The notes under the pieces: model-generated
Seen by the model: only the letters and a program-made list of their open reading frames with translations
Told to the model about the DNA's origin: nothing
Databases searched by the model: none
Translations under genes and position numbers: made by a program
Assembly (NCBI RefSeq): GCF_001541225.1
Contig: NZ_LMTS01000163.1
Coordinates: forward strand, 184,138-248,137
Direction of reading: 5' to 3'
From: Variovorax sp. WDL1
Lineage (GTDB): Bacteria; Pseudomonadota; Gammaproteobacteria; Burkholderiales; Burkholderiaceae_C
Length of the DNA stretch: 64,000 nt
Shown here: piece by piece, positions 16,765 to 25,768 of the stretch
Layout: every line of letters begins with the position of its first letter
Position numbering within the stretch: position 1 is the stretch's first letter

Positions 16765-17556
16765 TCAGACCACCAGCGGCGTCGCCGCTCCGTCCATCGA
16801 AACGATGGCGCCCGAGATATAGCCCGCGCGCGGCGAGCTCAGGAACACGACCGCGTTGGCGATGTCTTCCGGGTTCGCGATGCGCCCGAGCGGCATGCGG
16901 GCCTCGGCATCGCGCCGCACCTCCTCTTCGCTGCGCTGGCGCAGGCGGGCGTCGGCCGCCAGGCCCTCGGCCATGCGCTCGGTCAGCGTCATCGCGGGAT
17001 TGACCGCATTCACCCGCACCCCGAGCCGCCCGTAGGCGGCGGCCAGGCCGGCGGTGGCCAGCATCAGCGCCGCATTGGCCGCGCCGCCGGCCAGGTGGGT
17101 GGGCGTGGCGACCTTGCCGCCCATGCCGATGATGTTGACGATGGCACCCGCGCCCCGCTCGGCCATGCGCTTGATCGCGGGGTCCATCACGTGGATGTAG
17201 GTGAAGAACTTGGCCTGCATCGCGTCGTGCCAGGCCTGCGGCTGCAGCTCGCCGAAGGGCGTGCGCCGCGCCGCGCCGGCGGAGTTGACCAGCACCTCCA
17301 CCGGCCCAAGGCCGGCTTCGGCCGCGTCCAGCATCTCGAGCGCCGCCTGTGCGTCGCCCAGGTCCGCGCTGTAGCCGCGCACCGCCGCATGGCCCTCCGC
17401 GCGCAGCTGCGCGAGGGCCGCGTCGAGGTGCGACTGGCTGCGCCCGGCCAGGCTGACCTGCGCGCCCTCGCGCAGGAACTCGCGGGCGCAGGCCAGGCCG
17501 ATGCCGCGGCTGCCGCCTGTAATGAGGACGTGCTTGCCGCCCAGTTGAAGATCCAT
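16765..17556 (-). CDS. SDR-fold protein without the usual catalytic residues
   Basis: A 263-residue classical SDR by fold: TGGSRGIG (about 14-21) binds the dinucleotide, and VNSAGAA plus the C-terminal SGAIVSMDGAA are present. The catalytic serine region reads VNIIGMGGK and the usual YxxxK region reads THLAGGAANAAL, so neither the tyrosine nor the lysine is found where expected. It could be an enzyme with a different mechanism or a binding protein. It is convergent with the MocR gene (15 bases between stops) and starts near the divergent CBS gene, so it stands as a single unit. Substrate unknown. Confidence 0.8.
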   Translation of the reverse strand: MDLQLGGKHVLITGGSRGIGLACAREFLREGAQVSLAGRSQSHLDAALAQLRAEGHAAVRGYSADLGDAQAALEMLDAAEAGLGPVEVLVNSAGAARRTPFGELQPQAWHDAMQAKFFTYIHVMDPAIKRMAERGAGAIVNIIGMGGKVATPTHLAGGAANAALMLATAGLAAAYGRLGVRVNAVNPAMTLTERMAEGLAADARLRQRSEEEVRRDAEARMPLGRIANPEDIANAVVFLSSPRAGYISGAIVSMDGAATPLVV

Positions 17557-17678
17557 GGAGCCTCCGGAGTCGAGTTGCCGAACGGAAAGATCTTAGGGGA
17601 GGTCTTATGGGGGACTTGCCGAGCGCGCCCGCCCTGTGTTTTCATGCAGGGACAACGTCCTGTTCGGAGACACAAGCG

Positions 17679-18122
17679 ATGAAGACCGTTGCAGAAATCC
17701 TCAAGGAAAAAGGCGACCAGGCCGTGCACAGCATCGGGCCCGACGCCTCGGTGTTCGAGGCCGTCGCGCTGATGGCGCAGAAGAACATCGGCGCCCTGCT
17801 GGTGATGGAGGGCGAGCGCATCGTCGGCATGCTGAGCGAGCGCGACTACGCGCGCAAGGTCGTGCTCATGGCGCGGTCGTCCAAGGACACCCGGCTGCGC
17901 GAGATCATGACGCCCTCCGTCATCTATGTTCATCCTTCGCAGAGCAGCGAGGAGTGCATGGCGGTGATGACCGAGAACCGCGTGCGCCACCTGCCGGTGC
18001 TGGACAACGAGGACCGCCTCATCGGGCTGATCTCGATCGGCGACCTGGTCAAGGGCATCATCTCGGAGCAGAAGTTCATCATCGAGCAGTTGCAGCACTA
18101 CATCGCGGGTGAGCACGCCTGA
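17679..18122 (+). CDS. CBS-domain-pair protein
   Basis: A 147-residue cytosolic protein made of two CBS motifs (about 8-65 and 75-130). The first shows VFEAVALMAQKNIGALLVMEGERIVGMLSERDYARKV, the second SEECMAVMTENRVRHLPVLDNEDRLIGLISIGDLVK, with the usual S-x-x-D/RD nucleotide-contact positions. Such pairs bind adenine nucleotides and act as energy sensors for a partner or on their own. The start at 17679 follows GGAG. It is divergent from the SDR gene and convergent with the aldolase, so the context does not reveal its partner. Confidence 0.9.
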   Translation: MKTVAEILKEKGDQAVHSIGPDASVFEAVALMAQKNIGALLVMEGERIVGMLSERDYARKVVLMARSSKDTRLREIMTPSVIYVHPSQSSEECMAVMTENRVRHLPVLDNEDRLIGLISIGDLVKGIISEQKFIIEQLQHYIAGEHA

Positions 18123-18181
18123 GCGTTCGCCCCATCGCGCGAACAGGCGTAAAGCAGGCCCAAAAAGCCCCAGAACAGCCG

Positions 18182-19198
18182 CTAACCGGCGGCTTCCATC
18201 GACCCGCCGTATTCCCCCAGTGTTGCCGCGCTGTTCAGCCTGGCGCGCTGCAGCAGCGCCTTCTGGGCAAGCTCGGCATTGGCCGGTTGGCCCCGCCACG
18301 CCTGCATCGCGGGCTCCTGCAGTGCACGTCCGTAGGAGAAGCTCAGTTGCCAGGGTTGCGGCCCGAGCCGGTTCAGCGCGTCCAGGTTGGCCGTCGCCTC
18401 TGTGGGCGACTGGCCGCCGGAAAGAAAGTTGATGCTCGGAACGGCCGCGGGCACCGTCCGCCGCAGCACGCGCAGCGTCTGCTCGGCCACCTCGACCGGC
18501 GTGGCTTGCCGGGCCTGCGCCTTGCCGGGCACGACCATGCTCGGCTTCAGCAGCATGTGCTCGAGCGCCACGCCGTGACGGAAAAGGGCGGCAAAAACCT
18601 CGTGAAGGACGGCCTCGGTGACTTCCGCGCACCGGGCCTGGGTGTGGTCGCCGTCGATCAGCACCTCCGGCTCGACGATCGGCACCACGTTCAGCGATTG
18701 GCAGACCGCCGCATAGCGCGCAAGTGCCTCCGCGTTGGCCCCGATCGCGGCGCGGCCCGGCAGGGTGCTGGAGACGTTGTAGACCGCACGCCACTTCGCA
18801 AAGCGCGCGCCTTGCTGCTTGTAGCCCTCGAGCCGCTGCGCGAGCCCGTCGAGCCCGTACGTGATTTCGTCACCGGGCGCCAGCGCCAGCGGGCCTTTGC
18901 CCGCATCGACCTTGATACCCGGCACGATGCCCTGACGTGCGGCCAGCTGCGGCAACGGATCGCCTCCGTCGGCGCGCTGGCCGAGCGTCTCCTCGTAAAG
19001 GATGATGCCGCTGACATACTGGCCAAGTCCTGGCGTCGCCAGCAGCAGGCTGCGCCAGGCGCGCCGGTTTTCCTCGGTCGACTCCACGCCGATCGCCTTG
19101 AAGCGCTTGGCGATGGTCGGGCCGCTTTCGTCAGCGGCCAGGATCCCCTTGCCCTTTTGCGCGAGCTCGTGCACGGTTGCTCGAAGTTCGGTGGTCAT
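18182..19198 (-). CDS. Class I fructose-bisphosphate aldolase
   Basis: A 338-residue plant/animal-type class I aldolase that splits fructose 1,6-bisphosphate via a Schiff base. Conserved stretches include GKGILAADESGPTIAKRF, GIILYEETL, GIKVD, AKWRAVY, VPIVEPEVLIDGDH and the Schiff-base lysine K218 in MLLKPSM, then SINFLSGGQS and SFSYGRALQ. It contributes to glycolysis or gluconeogenesis in the cytosol. It is transcribed alone, divergent from the GDH gene and convergent with the CBS gene. A class I enzyme is less usual in this bacterial group than class II, so there may be a second aldolase elsewhere. Confidence 0.93.
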   Translation of the reverse strand: MTTELRATVHELAQKGKGILAADESGPTIAKRFKAIGVESTEENRRAWRSLLLATPGLGQYVSGIILYEETLGQRADGGDPLPQLAARQGIVPGIKVDAGKGPLALAPGDEITYGLDGLAQRLEGYKQQGARFAKWRAVYNVSSTLPGRAAIGANAEALARYAAVCQSLNVVPIVEPEVLIDGDHTQARCAEVTEAVLHEVFAALFRHGVALEHMLLKPSMVVPGKAQARQATPVEVAEQTLRVLRRTVPAAVPSINFLSGGQSPTEATANLDALNRLGPQPWQLSFSYGRALQEPAMQAWRGQPANAELAQKALLQRARLNSAATLGEYGGSMEAAG

Positions 19199-19307
19199 GG
19201 CGGTTCCCCCGTTGAAGTCTGCCAGTCTCCGCCGGGCGCCCCGTCAACGCAAGTCATTTGTCGGACGTGATTGCGATGTAGATTCGGGGCGCCAACCGGA
19301 GACGAGC

Positions 19308-22300
19308 ATGCTGATGACCACGCAGACGACCGAAGCAGCGCGCAAGGACGAGCGCCTGGAGGAAGTGGAGCAACTGGTGCGGGCCAAGCTGCCTGCCGGC
19401 TCGGTGGAGGAGGTCCGTGGCTTCGTGCGCCGCTACTTCGGCCAGGTCGACCCGGAGGACCTCGACGAGCGGCTGGCGGCCGATCTCTACGGCGCCGCGC
19501 TCTCGCACTGGAGCTTCGCGCGCAAGCGCGACGCGGGCCGGCCCAAGCTGCGGGTCTTCAACCCGACGATCGCGGAGCACGGCTGGCAGTCGACCCACAC
19601 CATCATCGAGATGGTGAACGACGACATGCCGTTCCTGGTCGATTCGGTCACCATGGAGGTCAATCGCCACGGGCTCACGCTGCACCTGATCATTCATCCG
19701 CTCATGGCCGTCGAGCGCGGCGCCGACGGCGTGTTGCGGGGCCTGGCGAGCGAGACCGACGCATCGCCCGATGCGCGCGGCGAGTCCTTCATTCATGTCG
19801 AGGTCGACCGCGTGCCGGAGCCGGCGCGCATGGAAGCGCTGGCGGCCGACCTCGAGCGCGTGCTCGACGACGTGCGCCAGGCCGTGGCCGACTGGAAGCT
19901 CATGCAGGAGCGGGTGCTCGCGATCGTGCAGGGCCTGGACGATCGCCCGCCGCCCCTCCCGCCGCAGGAACTGGCCGAGGGCCAGGCCTTCCTGCGCTGG
20001 CTGGCCGACGACCACTTCACCTTCCTCGGTTATCGCAGCCACGAGCTGGTCAAGGCCGACGGCGAGGATGCCCTGAGGATCGTGCCCGATTCGAGCCTGG
20101 GCATCCTGCGCGATGCGGAGGCGCCGAGCGCCAACGCCGCCTTCGCCGCGCTGCCGCCCGAGATACGCGCCAATGCACGCCGGCCCGAGCTGCTGGTCGT
20201 GACCAAGTCCACATCGCGTTCCACCGTCCACCGGCCCGGCCACCTGGACTACGTGGCCGTCAAGCGCTTCGACGAGCGGGGCGAGGTGTGCGGCGAAGAC
20301 CGATTCCTCGGGCTCTTCACCTCCACCGCCTACAGCACCAATCCGGCCGAGATCCCGTTGCTGCGGCGCAAGATCGCAAGGGTGGTGGAGCGTGCCGGCC
20401 TCGTGGCCGGCAGCCACTCGGGCAAGGCGCTGAGCAACATCCTCGAGACCTACCCGCGCGACGAGCTGTTCCAGGCCGGCGACGACGACCTGCTGCGGAC
20501 CGCGATGGGCATCCTGCACCTGGGCGAGCGCCAGCGCTTCCGGCTGTTCGTGCGGCGCGATCCGTTCGAGCGCTTCCTGTCCTGCCTGATCTACGCGCCG
20601 CGCGAGAACTACACCACCGAGCTGCGCCAGAAGTGGCAGGACATCCTGTTGCGCGAGTTCAACGGCATCGCATCCGAGTTCAACGTGCACCTGTCGGAAT
20701 CGGTGTTGGCGCGCATCCAGATCACGGTGCGCACCAAGCCCGGGAGCATCCCCGCCTTCGATGTGCGCGAGCTGGAGGAGAAGCTGGTGGCCGCGGCCCG
20801 CCGTTGGGGCGACGACCTGAAGACCGCGCTGATCGAAGCCAACGGCGAGGCGCAGGGCAACGCCTTGCTGCGGCGCTTCGGTGCCGCCTTCCCGGCGGGC
20901 TACCGCGACGAGTTCGCGGCCCGCGCCGCGGTGCACGACATCCAGCTGATGGCGCAGCTGAGCGATGAGCGGCGCCTGGGCATGAACCTGTACCGGCCGC
21001 TGGAGGCGCCCCCCGGCATGCTGCGCTTCAAGGTGCTGCGCCGCGGCGAGCCGATCACCCTGTCGGCGAGCCTGCCGATGCTCGAGCACCTGGGCATGAA
21101 GGTGCTCGACGAACATCCGCACCGCGTCGCGCCGCAGGGCGAATCGCCGGTCTGGGTCCACGACCTGGGGCTGCTGGCTGCCTCGGGCGACACCGAGATC
21201 GATGTCGATGCGCTGCGCCCGGTGTTCGAGGAGGCCTTCGACGCGGTGCTGAAGGGCGAGGTCGAGAACGACGACTTCAACCGGTTGGTGCCGGCGGTGC
21301 AGTTGCGGGTGCACGAGATCGTGATCCTGCGCGCCTATGCCAAGTACATGCGGCAGATCGGCTTCGCGCTCTCGCAATCCTTCATCGAGGGCACGCTGGC
21401 CACGCATGCCGGCATCGCGCGGGCGCTGGTCGAGCTCTTCGAGCTGCGCTTCGACCCGCAGCCCGCGCCCGACGCGCAGGCGCGCGAGGAGGAGAAGGTG
21501 CGCGAGATCGAGACCGCGCTGGACGATGTGTCCAACCTGTCCGAGGACCGTGTGCTGCGCCAGTATCTGGCGCTGATCCAGGCCACCCTGCGCACCAACT
21601 ACTGGCGCCGCGATGCGGCCGGCCGCCGGCGCGGCTTCCTGTCCTTCAAGTTCGACGCGGCCAAGGTGCCCGACCTGCCGGCGCCCAAGCCGCTCTTCGA
21701 GATCTTCGTGTATTCGACGCGCTTCGAGGGCGTGCACCTGCGCGGCGGACGCGTGGCGCGCGGCGGGCTGCGCTGGTCGGACCGGCCGGAGGATTTCCGC
21801 ACCGAGGTGCTGGGCTTGGTGAAGGCGCAGATGGTGAAGAACACGGTGATCGTGCCGGTCGGCTCGAAGGGTGGCTTCGTGCTCAAGCGCGCACCGTCGC
21901 CGGCCGAACGCGACGCCTACATGCGCGAGGGCGTGTCCTGCTACCAGGACTACCTGCGGGGCCTGCTCGACATCACCGACAACCTGGCGGGCACCGTCAT
22001 CGTGCCGCCGCCGCAGGTGCGCCGCCACGACCCGGACGACGCATACCTCGTGGTCGCGGCCGACAAGGGCACCGCTACCTTCAGCGACTACGCCAACGGC
22101 ATCAGCAAGGAGTACGGCTTCTGGCTGGGCGACGCCTTCGCCTCGGGCGGCTCGGTGGGCTACGACCACAAGGCCATGGGCATCACCGCCCGCGGCGCCT
22201 GGGAATCGGTCAAGCGGCATTTCCGCGAGATGGGCATCGACACCCAGAGCAGCGAATTCACCGTGGCCGGCGTCGGCGACATGTCGGGCGACGTGTTCGG

Positions 22301-24149
22301 CAACGGCATGCTGCTGTCGCGGCACATCCTGCTGGTGGCCGCCTTCGACCACCGGCACATCTTCCTGGACCCGGCGCCCGATGCGGCGAAGAGCTTCGCC
22401 GAGCGCGAGCGCCTGTTCAAGCTACCGCGCTCCTCGTGGGCCGACTACGACGCGAGCCTGATCTCCGAGGGCGGGGGCGTGCACGCGCGCGGCGCCAAGT
22501 CGATCCCGCTCACGCCGCAGGTGAAGCAGGTGCTGGACATCCACGCCGATGCGTTGACACCCACCGAGCTGGTCAACGCCATCCTCAAGGCGCCCGTCGC
22601 GCTGATCTACAACGGCGGCATCGGCACGTATGTGAAGGCGGCCGGCGAGACCCACGCCCAGGTGGGCGACCGCGCGAACGACGCGCTGCGCGTCAACGGG
22701 CGCGAGCTGCGCTGCAAGGTCTTCGCCGAGGGCGGCAACCTGGGCTGCACCCAGCTCGGGCGCATCGAGTACGCGCGCTCGGGCGGGCGCATCAATACCG
22801 ACGCCATCGACAACTCGGCCGGCGTCGACACCTCCGACCACGAGGTCAACATCAAGATCCTGCTGGGCCTGCCGATCACCGAGGGCGAGCTCACCGAGAA
22901 GCAGCGCAACGCGATCCTGCCGGAGATGACCGACGACGTGGCCGCCCTGGTGCTGCGCGACAACGTCTTCCAGACCCAGGTGCTCTCGGTCAGCGGCCGC
23001 ATCGCGCCGCAGCTGCTCGATGCGCAGACCCGCTTCATGCAGTACCTGGAGAAGGCCGGGCGGCTGAACCGTGCCATCGAGTACCTGCCGTCCGACGAGG
23101 AACTGGCCGAGCGCCGCGCCCAGGGCCAGGGCCTCACCAGCCCCGAGCGCGCGGTGCTGCTCGCCTACAGCAAGATCTGGCTCTACGACGAGCTGCTCGA
23201 GTCGACGCTGCCTGACGACCCCTGGGTCGCGACCGCGCTGGAACGCTACTTCCCCTCGCTGCTGCACGAGCGCTTCGCGGCGTGGATGCCGCGCCATCCG
23301 CTCAAGCGCGAGATCATCGCCACCCACGTCACCAACAGCATGATCAACCGGGTCGGCAGCACCTTCGTGCACCGGCTCGTCGAGACCACCGGCGCGCGTG
23401 CCTTCGAGGTGGTGCGCGCCTACCTGCTGTCGCGCGAGATCTTCGGCATGGTGCCGCTGTGGCTCGCCATCGAGGCGCTGGACAACCGGGTCGACGACGA
23501 GGTGCAGTCCGGCATGCTGATAGACACCAGCCGGCAGCTGGAGCGCGGCACCATGTGGTTCCTGCGCTCGCGCCGGCTGGCCGAAGACATGGGCGCGACC
23601 ATCGAGCACTTCAAGTCCAACGTCGAGACGCTGTCGGCGCGCCTGTCGCAGCTGCTCGACGCCGACGAGCGCGCCCGCGTCGATGCCGCGGCGGCCCACT
23701 ACACGGCGCGGGGCGTGCCGCGCGAGCTGGCCGAGCGCGTGGTGAACTTCGGCACGCTCTACGCCACCCTCGACATCGCCGAGATCGCCGGCAGCGCGCG
23801 CTGGCCGGTCGAGCTGGTGGCGGCGATCTACTTCGACATCGCGAACCGGCTCGGCATGCCCTGGCTGCGCGACCGCATCGCGGCACTGCCGGGCGATCAG
23901 CACTGGCAGGCACTGGCCAAGGGCGCGATGCAGGACGACCTCTCCGGCCTGCAACGCGCCATCACCCATGCGGTGCTCACCGGCGGCGGCGAGGGCGAAT
24001 CGCCGGACGCCCGGGTCGCGGCCTGGCAGGCCGGCAACGGCCGCACGCTGGAGCGCGCGGCACAGCTGATGGGCGAACTGCGCGCGGTCGCGGTGCCCGA
24101 TGCCGCGATGCTGGCGGTGGCGCTGCGCGAGCTGCGGGCGCTGGCCTGA
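19308..24149 (+). CDS. gdhB: Large NAD-specific glutamate dehydrogenase
   Basis: A 1613-residue protein, the length of the L_180 class of NAD-dependent glutamate dehydrogenases, which deaminate glutamate to 2-oxoglutarate and ammonia. The N-terminal part (about 1-650) carries regulatory ACT-like domains. The catalytic core is in the second half, with RGGRVARGGLRWSDRPEDFRTEVLGL, KNTVIVPVGSKGGFV, GIGTYVKA, and CKVFAEGGNLGCTQLGR. The start at MLMTTQ is chosen because GGAG precedes it; the open frame reaches back to 19002 over the divergent aldolase. It stands alone. It supports amino-acid catabolism, in keeping with the nitrogen genes around it. Confidence 0.95.
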   Translation: MLMTTQTTEAARKDERLEEVEQLVRAKLPAGSVEEVRGFVRRYFGQVDPEDLDERLAADLYGAALSHWSFARKRDAGRPKLRVFNPTIAEHGWQSTHTIIEMVNDDMPFLVDSVTMEVNRHGLTLHLIIHPLMAVERGADGVLRGLASETDASPDARGESFIHVEVDRVPEPARMEALAADLERVLDDVRQAVADWKLMQERVLAIVQGLDDRPPPLPPQELAEGQAFLRWLADDHFTFLGYRSHELVKADGEDALRIVPDSSLGILRDAEAPSANAAFAALPPEIRANARRPELLVVTKSTSRSTVHRPGHLDYVAVKRFDERGEVCGEDRFLGLFTSTAYSTNPAEIPLLRRKIARVVERAGLVAGSHSGKALSNILETYPRDELFQAGDDDLLRTAMGILHLGERQRFRLFVRRDPFERFLSCLIYAPRENYTTELRQKWQDILLREFNGIASEFNVHLSESVLARIQITVRTKPGSIPAFDVRELEEKLVAAARRWGDDLKTALIEANGEAQGNALLRRFGAAFPAGYRDEFAARAAVHDIQLMAQLSDERRLGMNLYRPLEAPPGMLRFKVLRRGEPITLSASLPMLEHLGMKVLDEHPHRVAPQGESPVWVHDLGLLAASGDTEIDVDALRPVFEEAFDAVLKGEVENDDFNRLVPAVQLRVHEIVILRAYAKYMRQIGFALSQSFIEGTLATHAGIARALVELFELRFDPQPAPDAQAREEEKVREIETALDDVSNLSEDRVLRQYLALIQATLRTNYWRRDAAGRRRGFLSFKFDAAKVPDLPAPKPLFEIFVYSTRFEGVHLRGGRVARGGLRWSDRPEDFRTEVLGLVKAQMVKNTVIVPVGSKGGFVLKRAPSPAERDAYMREGVSCYQDYLRGLLDITDNLAGTVIVPPPQVRRHDPDDAYLVVAADKGTATFSDYANGISKEYGFWLGDAFASGGSVGYDHKAMGITARGAWESVKRHFREMGIDTQSSEFTVAGVGDMSGDVFGNGMLLSRHILLVAAFDHRHIFLDPAPDAAKSFAERERLFKLPRSSWADYDASLISEGGGVHARGAKSIPLTPQVKQVLDIHADALTPTELVNAILKAPVALIYNGGIGTYVKAAGETHAQVGDRANDALRVNGRELRCKVFAEGGNLGCTQLGRIEYARSGGRINTDAIDNSAGVDTSDHEVNIKILLGLPITEGELTEKQRNAILPEMTDDVAALVLRDNVFQTQVLSVSGRIAPQLLDAQTRFMQYLEKAGRLNRAIEYLPSDEELAERRAQGQGLTSPERAVLLAYSKIWLYDELLESTLPDDPWVATALERYFPSLLHERFAAWMPRHPLKREIIATHVTNSMINRVGSTFVHRLVETTGARAFEVVRAYLLSREIFGMVPLWLAIEALDNRVDDEVQSGMLIDTSRQLERGTMWFLRSRRLAEDMGATIEHFKSNVETLSARLSQLLDADERARVDAAAAHYTARGVPRELAERVVNFGTLYATLDIAEIAGSARWPVELVAAIYFDIANRLGMPWLRDRIAALPGDQHWQALAKGAMQDDLSGLQRAITHAVLTGGGEGESPDARVAAWQAGNGRTLERAAQLMGELRAVAVPDAAMLAVALRELRALA

Positions 24150-24155
24150 GATCCC

Positions 24156-24857
24156 TCAGGAAGCGTCGCCCCGCTCGAAGATGCTGGCCGTGCGCCGGTA
24201 GTGGGCCGCCAACAGGCCGAGCGCATCGTCGAGTCGGCCCGCCATCACAGCGTCGAAGATCGCGCGATGCTCGTCCAGCTCGTTGCGACGCTTGTAGGCA
24301 GCGCGCGCGGCCAGTTGCCTGAAGCGATAGGCCTGGTCGTAGAGCTGCGAGCAGAAGTTCAGCATCAGTTCGGAGCCGCAGCCGGCCAGCAGCGCATGAT
24401 GGAACTCGCGATGCTGCCGCTCCCATTCCGGGTTTTCCTCGTAGGAGTCGGGCATGACCGAGCGGGGGGTGCGTGAAAGGCGATGGAAAGCCAGCACCAG
24501 TTGCTCTTCCCATGCAGCGCTTCGCCGCTCGAAGGCCTGGCCGATCGCAAGCGATTCGATGGCGATGCGCGTGTTCACCAGGTCGTCCAGCTGTGCCTGG
24601 GTGGCCTGCGCCACCATGAAGCCGCGCTGGTCGTTGTGCACGACCCAGTCCTCGCTGGCCAGTCGGTTCAGCGCTTCGCGCAGCGGACTGGCCCCGACCT
24701 GGTATCGCTCCCGCAGTTCATGCATCAGCAGCTTGCGGCCCGGCGGCCAATGCCCCGCCAGCACGTCTGCGCGCAGGCGTTCGTAGGTCATCCGCGCCAG
24801 GGTTGGCGCGATCACCCCTCGGGAAATCCCTTGCTCCATTTTTGTCGACAAAGTCAT
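24156..24857 (-). CDS. GntR-family (FCD) regulator of the FAH/imidase operon
   Basis: A 233-residue FadR-type regulator. The winged helix covers about 18-85 (MTYERLRADVLAGHWPPGRKLLMHELRERYQVGASPLREALNRLASEDWV). The FCD ligand domain follows, with acid/histidine metal positions plausible around QHREFHHALLAGCGS and ELDEHRAIFDAVM. FCD regulators usually bind small carboxylates. The start at MTLSTKM is uncertain; MEQGIS at 24839 is possible. It is divergent from the catabolic operon at 24910 and shares a short intergenic region with TTTGTCGA motifs, so it probably controls that operon. Confidence 0.87.
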   Translation of the reverse strand: MTLSTKMEQGISRGVIAPTLARMTYERLRADVLAGHWPPGRKLLMHELRERYQVGASPLREALNRLASEDWVVHNDQRGFMVAQATQAQLDDLVNTRIAIESLAIGQAFERRSAAWEEQLVLAFHRLSRTPRSVMPDSYEENPEWERQHREFHHALLAGCGSELMLNFCSQLYDQAYRFRQLAARAAYKRRNELDEHRAIFDAVMAGRLDDALGLLAAHYRRTASIFERGDAS

Positions 24858-24909
24858 GTAGTTTTCTTTAATATCGTCAAAAGGCCTAACTGAAAGGTTT
24901 GTCGAAATT
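24841..24909. promoter_or_regulatory. Candidate GntR operators with TTTGTCGA motifs
   Basis: TTTGTCGACAAA (24841-24852) is a perfect 12-base palindrome, and TTTGTCGAAATT (24898-24909) repeats its left half directly before the FAH start codon at 24910. The two sites flank the divergent promoters. The first overlaps the proposed GntR start, which may mean that gene starts at 24839. Confidence 0.5.
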
Positions 24910-25767
24910 ATGACGAGATATGCGCGAGTGACGCCAGCGGGATCTGCCCCGCAATGGGCGGTGGAGCACGAGGGAAGACTCCTCGGGCTGGGCAGCCGGG
25001 TGCCGGCCGGCCCGAATGACACGGCCTGGGTGGACATGCTCGATGCCGCGCCCGACCCGGCGCTGCTCGCCGGCGCCACCCCGCTCGACCCTGCCGCGGT
25101 GCGGTGGGAGATTCCGGTTGCGCATCCGGGCAAGATCATCTGCCTCGGCCTCAACTACGCTGCCCACGCGGCAGAGGGCGGCAACGCCGCGCCGGAGTAC
25201 CCGAGCTTCTTCATGCGCGGCGCCACGTCGTTGATCGCCCACGGTGCGCCCCTGGTGCGGCCGCGCGTCTCGGACAAGCTGGACTTCGAGGCCGAGCTGG
25301 CCGTCGTCATCGGGCGGCGTGCCCGGCACCTCACCGAATCGGACGCGCTGGCTGCCGTGGCCGGCTACGCCTGCTTCAACGACGGAACACTGCGCGACTA
25401 CCAGCGCCGCACCCCGCAGTGGACCATCGGCAAGAACTTCGATGGGACCGGCGCCTTCGGACCCTGGCTGGTGCCTGCCGCCCAACTGCCGCCGGGCGCG
25501 AGCGGTCTGAAGATCGAGTCGCGCCTGAACGGCCGGGTGATGCAGAGCGACAACACCAGCCACATGATCGTGACCGTGGCCCAGGCGCTGGTACTGCTCA
25601 CCGAGGTGCTGACGCTGGAACCCGGTGACGTGGTGGCCATGGGAACGCCATCCGGCGTGGGCTATGCACGCAAGCCGCCCGTGTGGATGCAACCGGGCGA
25701 TCGCATCGAGATCGAGATCGAGGGCGTCGGCCTGTTGTCGAACCCGGTGGCCCAGGAGGAAAGCTGA
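24910..25767 (+). CDS. Fumarylacetoacetate hydrolase-family protein
   Basis: A 285-residue protein with a short N-terminal domain and the FAH fold. Core motifs are KIICLGLNYAAHAAEGG, PSFFMRG, DFEAELAVVIGRRAR, GYACFNDGT, KNFDGTGAFGPWLVP and GDVVAMGTPSGVG. The acidic residues of DFEAEL and the ED/E pairs hold a divalent metal. Members hydrolyse C-C bonds of diketo acids, decarboxylate oxaloacetate or hydrate dienoates, so the exact reaction cannot be read. First gene of an operon with a PuuE-like deacetylase, a Bug protein and a CocE-type hydrolase, separated from the next gene by 1 base. Confidence 0.88.
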   Translation: MTRYARVTPAGSAPQWAVEHEGRLLGLGSRVPAGPNDTAWVDMLDAAPDPALLAGATPLDPAAVRWEIPVAHPGKIICLGLNYAAHAAEGGNAAPEYPSFFMRGATSLIAHGAPLVRPRVSDKLDFEAELAVVIGRRARHLTESDALAAVAGYACFNDGTLRDYQRRTPQWTIGKNFDGTGAFGPWLVPAAQLPPGASGLKIESRLNGRVMQSDNTSHMIVTVAQALVLLTEVLTLEPGDVVAMGTPSGVGYARKPPVWMQPGDRIEIEIEGVGLLSNPVAQEES

Positions 25768-25768
25768 C

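Noticed and set aside
19254..22358. 1034-residue antisense open frame inside the GDH gene
   Set aside because: High-G+C shadow. Its composition is Arg/His/Gln/Val-rich without motifs, while the plus frame gives a full GDH.
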